A stretch of 34,277 bases of DNA from positions 1 to 34,277 of the IMG/VR virus record IMGVR_UViG_3300032236_000059; one strand, 5' to 3'. Source of the DNA: a virus. Below the pieces are notes generated by a model. The model ran no database searches and had not been told where the DNA came from. It worked only from the letters and a program-made list of their open reading frames with translations. Shown in pieces: positions 30,039 through 34,277 of the stretch. Position 1 is the first letter of the stretch, and each line of letters starts with the position of its first letter. Position numbers and translations under genes: made by a program.

Positions 30039-30320
30039 ATGCAAGTTTTAGACATTCAAATCACAGAAGTAGATAAGTTAGGTATGTTGTTGGCTCAGAT
30101 CGCTGACTTAGAAGCACAGGCAGAGATCATCAAGAACAATCTCAAGAACGCTGGTGAGGGCCACATCGAGGGCAACCTGTACAAGTCTTGCGTAACCCTG
30201 TCACAGCGTAAGACTGTAGATAACAAAGCCGTATTTGCAGAAGCAAATGTGCCAGCAGACTTGATCGAAAAGCACACCAAAACAACCGCTGTTATTACTC
30301 TTAAAGTAACAGCCCGTTAA
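30039..30320 (+). CDS. Small helical early protein, function unknown
   Basis: The product has 93 aa from the ATG at 30039, with AAGGAG six bases upstream; a TTG ten codons earlier is rejected. It starts MQVLDIQITEVDKLGMLLAQ, then IADLEAQAEIIKNNLKNAG, and ends KTTAVITLKVTAR. The helix pair followed by beta strands resembles short phage proteins near recombination genes. The strong ribosome site and consensus promoter suggest abundant expression when derepressed. Confidence 0.65.
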   Translation: MQVLDIQITEVDKLGMLLAQIADLEAQAEIIKNNLKNAGEGHIEGNLYKSCVTLSQRKTVDNKAVFAEANVPADLIEKHTKTTAVITLKVTAR

Positions 30321-30325
30321 TCAAC

Positions 30326-30389
30326 GACAGGTCATTGATACAGTTCAAATGAGCCGTGTGAGCAGAATTTAACATGACCTTGACCTGTC
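30326..30389 (+). other. Inverted repeat in the gap before the lipoprotein gene
   Basis: GACAGGTCA (30326-30334) and TGACCTGTC (30381-30389) are perfect inverted repeats separated by 46 bases. They lie in an 88-base gap between the 93-aa protein and the lipoprotein gene. They could form an mRNA hairpin or bind a regulator. They do not match the main operator. Confidence 0.4.
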
Positions 30390-30408
30390 ACCCAACTTAG
30401 GAAAAACC

Positions 30409-30660
30409 ATGAAATATTTATATCTATTAGCACCATTAGGATTGGCCGCTTGCAGTTCATTTGAACCACCAAATGTCACCCTTGAAACCGATAAAACGGC
30501 TTATCACATGACCCGTGCTCAAGTTATTCTTGGCATTAATGAGTGTGAAGATGCTGGCACACGCCCTGTAGTTATTACCGCTAAACGCAAGATCAACGGT
30601 GTTACTACCGATGTACCTGTAGAAGTAACCTGCAATCCACGCTACAAGATTTTTCACTAG
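30409..30660 (+). CDS. Small phage lipoprotein
   Basis: The 83-aa product has a signal peptide MKYLYLLAPLGLAAC with lipobox LAAC (Cys15), then SSFEPPNVTLETDKTAYHM and a short beta-rich domain with two further Cys. The mature protein (about 69 aa) would be lipid-anchored, with Ser at +2 favouring the outer membrane in enterobacteria. It lies in a repressible early operon, not in the lysis cassette. Phage lipoproteins of this size include superinfection-exclusion proteins that block receptors; an outer spanin is less likely given the location. No homologue is recognised. Confidence 0.7.
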   Translation: MKYLYLLAPLGLAACSSFEPPNVTLETDKTAYHMTRAQVILGINECEDAGTRPVVITAKRKINGVTTDVPVEVTCNPRYKIFH

Positions 30661-30669
30661 GAGATCAGC

Positions 30670-30756
30670 ATGAAAGACTTTATTTTAGGCGGTTTAATGG
30701 CTTTGTTTATTTGTTTTGTAATTTTTGGCGTTCAGTATCTTGACGGAAAATATTAA
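30670..30756 (+). CDS. Single-span membrane microprotein
   Basis: The 28-aa product has one hydrophobic helix, FILGGLMALFICFVIFGV, and ends in DGKY. The ribosome site AGGAG lies seven bases before the ATG. The stop abuts the next ATG. It lies between the lipoprotein and the mosaic gene. It might work with the lipoprotein at the envelope; this is inference. Confidence 0.65.
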   Translation: MKDFILGGLMALFICFVIFGVQYLDGKY

Positions 30757-31149
30757 ATGAACAATGAACCAGTAGCGTATGGCAGATACATTGAAAACGC
30801 AAAAATGTGGCTAGTTGTTGAAATTGATGAAAGTATACCGCCAAATATGGGCTACATTCCACTCTACACCCATCCAGCAAAGACACCTGCAAAGCAAAAA
30901 TATGATGATTGTATGAAAGATTGTGATGAACCTAATCCAGTAGAAAGATTGCGGTTTTTCTTATCTTGTGCATTAACTGGTCAAGACTGGTTGGATGTAG
31001 AGCCATTTATTGATGCTATTTCCCATCCAGCAAAGACACTAACAGATGAGGAAATACGAGATTTGGCTGGATACGCTGGTGAAAATTCTTCTATGGATGA
31101 CATGATTGAATTTGCTAGAGCAATATTAAAAAAGGCACAAGAGAAATGA
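30757..31149 (+). CDS. Mosaic phage protein (MNNEPVA...YTHPAK...KAQEK), plus-strand copy
   Basis: The 130-aa product has blocks MNNEPVAY, IPLYTHPAKTPAK, ISHPAKTLTDEEI and AILKKAQEK. The first 22 bases are identical to the start of the gene at 25718-26086, and 21 bases around YTHPAK are also shared. An 18-base stretch coding for HPAK is repeated inside this gene (about 30869 and 31021). Its stop is formed by junction repeat D and overlaps the next ATG. The function is unknown. It and the minus-strand relative are clear paralogues. Confidence 0.7.
   Translation: MNNEPVAYGRYIENAKMWLVVEIDESIPPNMGYIPLYTHPAKTPAKQKYDDCMKDCDEPNPVERLRFFLSCALTGQDWLDVEPFIDAISHPAKTLTDEEIRDLAGYAGENSSMDDMIEFARAILKKAQEK
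31131..31149 (+). repeat. 19-bp gene-junction repeat, copy D
   Basis: Identical to copies A and B but on the plus strand in the other operon. It ends the 130-aa mosaic protein and starts the nuclease-like gene at 31146. Confidence 0.85.
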
Positions 31150-31583
31150 AGTACAAGCCATTTGATCAGGGATTGCATGATGAGTGCGATCCCCCTGCTC
31201 GTAATGCGGTTGCTGAGTGGCTTAAAAATCTTTGGTATGTCGATGCCTTACCTAACCCTGATAAGTACGCTGTAGACCTTGTATTGAGCAAAAATGGGCA
31301 AGAAATTGGGTTTGCAGAAGTTGAAGTGCGTGATTGGGGTATGAACTTTTGCCCTTACGACACAATCCACATTGCCCAGCGTAAAAAAAAATTGTTTGCC
31401 CATCCCCGTACCACGATGTATGTAGTCACTAAAGACTATACCCATGCTTACTGGATCAGGGCATCCAAGATTAAAGAATTTACCCCAATTGAAGTTCCTA
31501 ATTCAGCAGTTGCACGGGGCGAATACTTTTACGATGTTCCTATTAACCTGTGGAAATATGTTGACTTACGGGAATTGTTTTAA
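31146..31583 (+). CDS. Putative PD-(D/E)XK-like nuclease
   Basis: The 145-aa product has NPDKYAVDLVLSKNG and GFAEVEVRDWGMNF, giving D...ExE in the spacing of a PD-(D/E)XK core, then YDTIHIAQRKKKLFAH with conserved basic residues. Similar short proteins occur in many phages without known function. The end YDVPINLWKYVDL is conserved in type. It is the last rightward gene, and its TAA overlaps the endolysin stop on the other strand within TTAA. Confidence 0.55.
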   Translation: MKYKPFDQGLHDECDPPARNAVAEWLKNLWYVDALPNPDKYAVDLVLSKNGQEIGFAEVEVRDWGMNFCPYDTIHIAQRKKKLFAHPRTTMYVVTKDYTHAYWIRASKIKEFTPIEVPNSAVARGEYFYDVPINLWKYVDLRELF

Positions 31584-32011
31584 GCGTAGGGCCTTGTACC
31601 TGATTTATCAATAATTAAAGACTGTCTGCGAGGATGATCGCCAGCAGTATTAGGCACAGAAATATGTGTCCAGCGGTCAAATTCTCGAATAACTTGGTCA
31701 TATCCGATTCCCGATGCAATTACAGCCTTAACAACCTCATCAGGGGTCATGTTCGGTATACGAATGTCTGCCGCACAACCAATCCGATGTTGGCTACTGT
31801 CCTTTGATCCTACAGCGTCATTGACTTGTTTGCAACGAAACGCTGAATTAACCATAATTGGCTTACCACCAAGCACTTCTTTAACCTGTTCTAAAAACAA
31901 AGCTAAACGCTCTAGGTTGGCTTTTTCTGCATCATTAGGGGTATTGTCAAACTCACGGTGATCGGTGATTGTGAGTTCCTCTAGCGTAAAATGCTCAGTT
32001 AGTTTCGTCAT
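31580..32011 (-). CDS. Endolysin, M15-type peptidase
   Basis: The 143-aa product is HFTLEELTITDHREFDN, then MVNSAFRCKQVNDAVGS, SSQHRIGCAADIRI (SxHxxGxAxD: H75, D82) and RWTHISVP (W114, H116). These are the zinc ligands and fold markers of peptidase M15 (D,D-carboxypeptidase or L-alanyl-D-glutamate peptidase type) endolysins. It cuts peptidoglycan cross-bridges or stems at lysis. There is no signal peptide, so it needs a holin for release. It overlaps the small membrane gene upstream by 17 bases and is the last gene of the leftward block. Confidence 0.88.
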   Translation of the reverse strand: MTKLTEHFTLEELTITDHREFDNTPNDAEKANLERLALFLEQVKEVLGGKPIMVNSAFRCKQVNDAVGSKDSSQHRIGCAADIRIPNMTPDEVVKAVIASGIGYDQVIREFDRWTHISVPNTAGDHPRRQSLIIDKSGTRPYA

Positions 32012-32213
32012 TGTTTGATCCTATCTTGATTCCTGTAATTAAACCAATAAAGCCGCCAACAATGGTCTGAAAAGCTGGGCCAATAATTTGAAATACCACC
32101 GTATCATCAACATTAGGGTCAATAACCGCAAAAGCAAACATTAATAACATAGCCGCCACAACGCAAACTAGCGACCAAGCCGCAATAACTAAAATGTGTT
32201 CTTTACTGTCCAT
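31995..32213 (-). CDS. Two-span membrane protein of the lysis cassette
   Basis: The product has 72 aa from the ATG at 32211-32213 inside the end of the upstream holin-like gene. It has two hydrophobic segments: HILVIAAWSLVCVVAAMLLM (about 6-31) and FQTIVGGFIGLITGIKIG (about 48-66), with a polar tail. This fits a holin or antiholin. It overlaps the endolysin start by 17 bases. Confidence 0.6.
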   Translation of the reverse strand: MDSKEHILVIAAWSLVCVVAAMLLMFAFAVIDPNVDDTVVFQIIGPAFQTIVGGFIGLITGIKIGSNNDETN

Positions 32214-32613
32214 CTTTTGCTTCACTTTTCTTAGCCATAATTTTTTCAAGTGTGCGACCGCCAAAATAAGCGGACATTATTAACATACCCCATTGTCCAA
32301 GCAATTCTACATAGGCTTGTTTTACATTCAAATCAAAAGCCGAGGATGTGGCAAATATAAAATATCCTGCCAAAATGGCTATAAGGGTCATAGGGCGTAT
32401 ATTTTTACTTAACCAACTATCTGACGCCAAGTCAGCTTTCCATCGGTCTGACACATTGTTTTGCTCATTCATGTCAGCTTGAAGTTCGGCTAATTTGCCG
32501 TCTTGAGCCAGTTTTTGAAGTTCTAGTGCCGCCTGTGCTTTTTGAGCAGGATCAGGAATAACTTTGTCTAGGATTTTTAACCCAGCACCAACAATATCGT
32601 CTATGCCAAACAT
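32203..32613 (-). CDS. Holin-like protein (GTA-holin 3TM type)
   Basis: The 136-aa product begins FGIDDIVGAGLKILDKVIPD and continues AQAALELQKLAQDGKLAELQ, then a basic turn and membrane segments (MTLIAILAGYFIFATSSAF; WGMLIMSAYFGGRTLEK). This order matches the family of three-span holins described for gene transfer agents and phages. It is the best candidate for the main holin, upstream of endolysin. It ends by overlapping the two-span gene by 11 bases. Confidence 0.7.
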   Translation of the reverse strand: MFGIDDIVGAGLKILDKVIPDPAQKAQAALELQKLAQDGKLAELQADMNEQNNVSDRWKADLASDSWLSKNIRPMTLIAILAGYFIFATSSAFDLNVKQAYVELLGQWGMLIMSAYFGGRTLEKIMAKKSEAKDGQ

Positions 32614-32614
32614 A

Positions 32615-32701
32615 TCAATATTTTCCCATAATTAAAGTTGCCGCAAAAAGCCAAATAACTAATAACAAAATAGTAATCCATATTATTTTTTCATCAATCA
32701 C
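32615..32701 (-). CDS. Single-span membrane microprotein, GTG start
   Basis: The 28-aa product begins at GTG (32699-32701), which overlaps the upstream TGA as GTGA. The sequence is IDEKIIWITILLLVIWLFAA followed by TLIMGKY, a single membrane helix. It lies just before the holin-like gene. Its end (GKY) recalls the plus-strand 28-aa microprotein at 30670. It may modulate lysis. Confidence 0.55.
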   Translation of the reverse strand: MIDEKIIWITILLLVIWLFAATLIMGKY

Positions 32702-33147
32702 TTAATGCCCCATGTCAAATACCATGCAATAAAAGCCGCTACAAAAAAGCACCAAAACTGCACCCGTCTAACAGCTTTTAAATCGTGTTGATATTCTTCG
32801 TTATCTTTGCGTTCCAAATTCTCAATATCCAGCTTGATTTTAAGGACTGCTTCCCACTCTTTAGCACCGTACCGCTTTACAAAATCAATCTTTAGCTTGG
32901 CTTCTTCATCGCTAATTTGCTTCTTTTTTTGCCAATCTTCTAAAGCCTTAATTAACGCCCGTTGCTTTTTAAACTCTGCTTCACGCCTTGCCCTGATGCG
33001 GTCATTAGCTTGTTTTTGGGCTACATCAACAGCGTCTTGCTGTACACCCTCAATGCTTTTACTTAACTGCTTTGATGCTTCACGGCTTGAATCCAAACTA
33101 CTGCTAAGACCCTTTACGCCCTCAGATAACCCAAATGGATCAGGCAC
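32698..33147 (-). CDS. Coiled-coil protein with C-terminal membrane anchor
   Basis: The product has 149 aa from GTG (33145-33147). A long charged helix fills residues 25-125 (RIRARREAEFKKQRALIKALEDW), followed by a membrane segment, FWCFFVAAFIAWYLTWGI. It has no signal sequence or lipobox, so it is not a standard spanin. Similar proteins lie between fibre and holin genes in many short-tailed phages, function unknown. It could be a membrane-bound lysis regulator or an adsorption-related protein. Confidence 0.55.
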   Translation of the reverse strand: MPDPFGLSEGVKGLSSSLDSSREASKQLSKSIEGVQQDAVDVAQKQANDRIRARREAEFKKQRALIKALEDWQKKKQISDEEAKLKIDFVKRYGAKEWEAVLKIKLDIENLERKDNEEYQHDLKAVRRVQFWCFFVAAFIAWYLTWGIK

Positions 33148-33152
33148 TTCAT

Positions 33153-33389
33153 TTACTTATTTGAAAACCAATGTGCGATAAAACCCACGATGGAACTAAT
33201 AGCCGAAACAAACCCCATACCGACCCAAAAACCACCACGACTGCGGTTAGCCATTGCAACAAGTTCATCAATGCTGGCTTCCATCTTGTCAATTTTTTTA
33301 GACATATCGTCAAACTTGGTTTCATAAGATTCAACCTTGTTCCACAGTACCCCATATTTAACTGGGTCAATCTCGAAAGCCATCATCAT
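33153..33389 (-). CDS. XhlA-like membrane protein
   Basis: The 78-aa product is an amphipathic coiled coil, ESYETKFDDMSKKIDKMEASID, followed by basic NRSRGG and one C-terminal membrane helix (FWVGMGFVSAISSIVGFIAH). This matches the layout of XhlA-type holin-associated proteins. ATG codons are tripled at the start, overlapping the upstream stop. The frame 33149-33370 on the same strand is a shadow. It may anchor to the inner membrane and aid lysis. Confidence 0.6.
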   Translation of the reverse strand: MMMAFEIDPVKYGVLWNKVESYETKFDDMSKKIDKMEASIDELVAMANRSRGGFWVGMGFVSAISSIVGFIAHWFSNK

Positions 33390-33613
33390 CCAATCAACGC
33401 TTTTACTTCGTCTTGAGTTAAACCTAATGCGGCTAGTTTAGCTAGTGCAGATGCCTTTGTATCAATAATTGCTTGTGCATCAGCTTGGGCTTGTGCAGTT
33501 ACGGCTTGTAGGTCGTAAGCTACTTCTGTTTCATTTACATCATAAGCAATATCACCACGAATAGTAACTACTTGTGGATACAGTTTATAAATTGCATTTG
33601 TAATATTAATCAT
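33386..33613 (-). CDS. Small tail-fibre-associated protein
   Basis: The 75-aa product begins MINITNAIYKLYPQVVTIRG and ends LAALGLTQDEVKALIG. The LYPQVVTIRGDIAYD motif is common in short genes directly after fibre genes and is thought to assist or cap fibres. The helical middle is Ala/Gln-rich. It overlaps the fibre stop as ATGA. Confidence 0.6.
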   Translation of the reverse strand: MINITNAIYKLYPQVVTIRGDIAYDVNETEVAYDLQAVTAQAQADAQAIIDTKASALAKLAALGLTQDEVKALIG

Positions 33614-34098
33614 GACGCAATCTCCTGCAAGATAATAGTTGAAGTAAAGCTATTTTCGTTTATATCTACTGCCGCACCACCAGCAGAAGCAAAGTAAACT
33701 GTATAAGCCGTGCTAGAAGTAGTAGCTGGACTATCAATATAAGAAAATGTTAAATTGCCACCAGTAGCGGCACTTGGGTTATATAACCATGCAAATGCTT
33801 TATTAGAAGAAGTACCAGTAGGGGCTATATTTGTAGAATCACGATATATAGTTGCACTTAATTCTCTATTTGCGGCATTTGTATAACAACCAACCAAAGT
33901 TACTGTTATTAATACTTTGCTTGTAGAAAATTTAGGGGTGATATTTGCCGCTAATCCAGTTGTAACAAAAGAAGTGCTACTGGTTGTTATTTTTCCAGCA
34001 ACAGTACCTTGAACCACTTGCAACACTTGTCCAGCACTAGCTTGTGTAGTAGCGTTGTTAAATGTTAGACCATTAGTCCCATCCAAAATTAAACTCAT
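33610..34098 (-). CDS. Tail fibre protein
   Basis: The 162-aa product begins MSLILDGTNGLTFNNATTQA, a very common fibre N-terminus. The remaining beta-rich region (KFSTSKVLITVTLVGCYTN...) ends in TSTIILQEIAS. It is a surface adhesin candidate. Its ATG overlaps the stop of the small gene across the circle join. Together with 91-1182, 1340-1891 and 1919-2530 it forms the fibre cluster. Confidence 0.7.
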   Translation of the reverse strand: MSLILDGTNGLTFNNATTQASAGQVLQVVQGTVAGKITTSSTSFVTTGLAANITPKFSTSKVLITVTLVGCYTNAANRELSATIYRDSTNIAPTGTSSNKAFAWLYNPSAATGGNLTFSYIDSPATTSSTAYTVYFASAGGAAVDINENSFTSTIILQEIAS

Positions 34099-34268
34099 TG
34101 TGTCACCTCTGCTGGTAATGGTTCGTTACCTTCAGCTACCCATTTTAGGTAGGTTTGGTAGTCTGTGTTGGCTTCATCAAATGGAAGCCACCAAACAGTT
34201 CCATCTTCGGTTGTTTTTTTCAAAGATTTAACGCCATCTTCGGCAGTTACGATTTCATATTTAGTCAT
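34095..34268 (-). CDS. Small tail-fibre-associated protein (complete copy)
   Basis: The 57-aa product is MTKYEIVTAEDGVKSLKKTT followed by WWLPFDEANTDYQTYLKWV and ends GNEPLPAEVTQ. Short acidic-aromatic proteins with YQ-YLxWVAEGNxP endings are common between phage tail fibre genes. The ATG (34266-34268) lies inside the terminal repeat, and on the circle it directly follows the fibre gene at 91-1182. The stop overlaps the next fibre's ATG as ATGA. Confidence 0.65.
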   Translation of the reverse strand: MTKYEIVTAEDGVKSLKKTTEDGTVWWLPFDEANTDYQTYLKWVAEGNEPLPAEVTQ

Positions 34269-34277
34269 TTTATAACT
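34180..34277. repeat. 98-bp terminal direct repeat, right copy
   Basis: Identical to bases 1-98. Reading on from 34277 into base 99 keeps the fibre gene and the 57-aa gene intact, so this is the join of a circular sequence. Confidence 0.9.

Noticed and set aside
29811-30044. 77-codon minus-strand ORF in the gap before the second rightward promoter
   Set aside because: It runs across inverted repeats and the promoter, opposes local transcription and has no ribosome site.
33149-33370. 73-codon minus-strand ORF overlapping the XhlA-like gene
   Set aside because: The other frame (33153-33389) has a coherent coiled coil plus membrane helix and couples to the upstream stop; this one is its shadow.
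1-34277. CRISPR array, tRNA genes, reverse transcriptase-based diversity system, insertion sequences, integrase
   Set aside because: I looked for regular repeats, cloverleaf-like segments, RT or transposase motifs and tyrosine/serine recombinase motifs and saw none.

Overview
The window is a complete or nearly complete genome of a small tailed phage. The first and last 98 bases are identical, so the contig closes into a circle of about 34.18 kb. The repeat falls inside a small tail-fibre gene and reads through the join, so it is most simply an assembler overlap. Portal, terminase, tail adaptor and tail hub resemble the P22-like short-tailed (podovirus) type. The AT-rich codon use and protein families suggest a freshwater Gram-negative, perhaps betaproteobacterial, host; that host call is a guess. 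I see no integrase, DNA polymerase, helicase, primase, RNA polymerase, tRNA or CRISPR array.

Layout. Almost everything is transcribed leftward (minus strand). From a strong promoter at about 26.43 kb, genes run through small accessory ORFs, a replication/recombination group (a replication-protein C-terminal-like gene, a Ref-like HNH protein, RusA), terminase, portal, a large fibre, a glycosyltransferase-like gene, scaffold, major capsid protein, tail adaptor and hub, putative ejection proteins and several fibre genes. The block continues across the circle join into fibre, holin-like and endolysin genes, ending at 31.58 kb. The only rightward block (27.2-31.6 kb) holds early genes: a ParB-like protein, an SSB-like protein, a RecB-type nuclease, a lipoprotein and a second nuclease-like protein.

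Control. A Cro/YdaS-like repressor sits between the two blocks. A palindrome TTAAG-N4-CTTAA occurs four times, each time inside a sigma70-type promoter: leftward PL, the repressor's own promoter, rightward PR and a second rightward promoter at 29.98 kb. This looks like a one-repressor circuit controlling the phage, without an integration module.

Most notable features. (1) The major capsid gene is split by a 280-nt ORF-less group I intron. P1, P3-P9 and P10 pairings can be drawn, and splicing restores one 325-aa frame. (2) The four-site operator network. (3) A family of short mosaic genes that share exact DNA cassettes on both strands, including a 19-bp gene-junction repeat encoding KAQEK-stop. 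(4) A glycosyltransferase-like gene whose reading frame appears to start at AUU behind a good Shine-Dalgarno sequence. (5) An attenuator-like pair of mutually exclusive hairpins between the repressor gene and PL.
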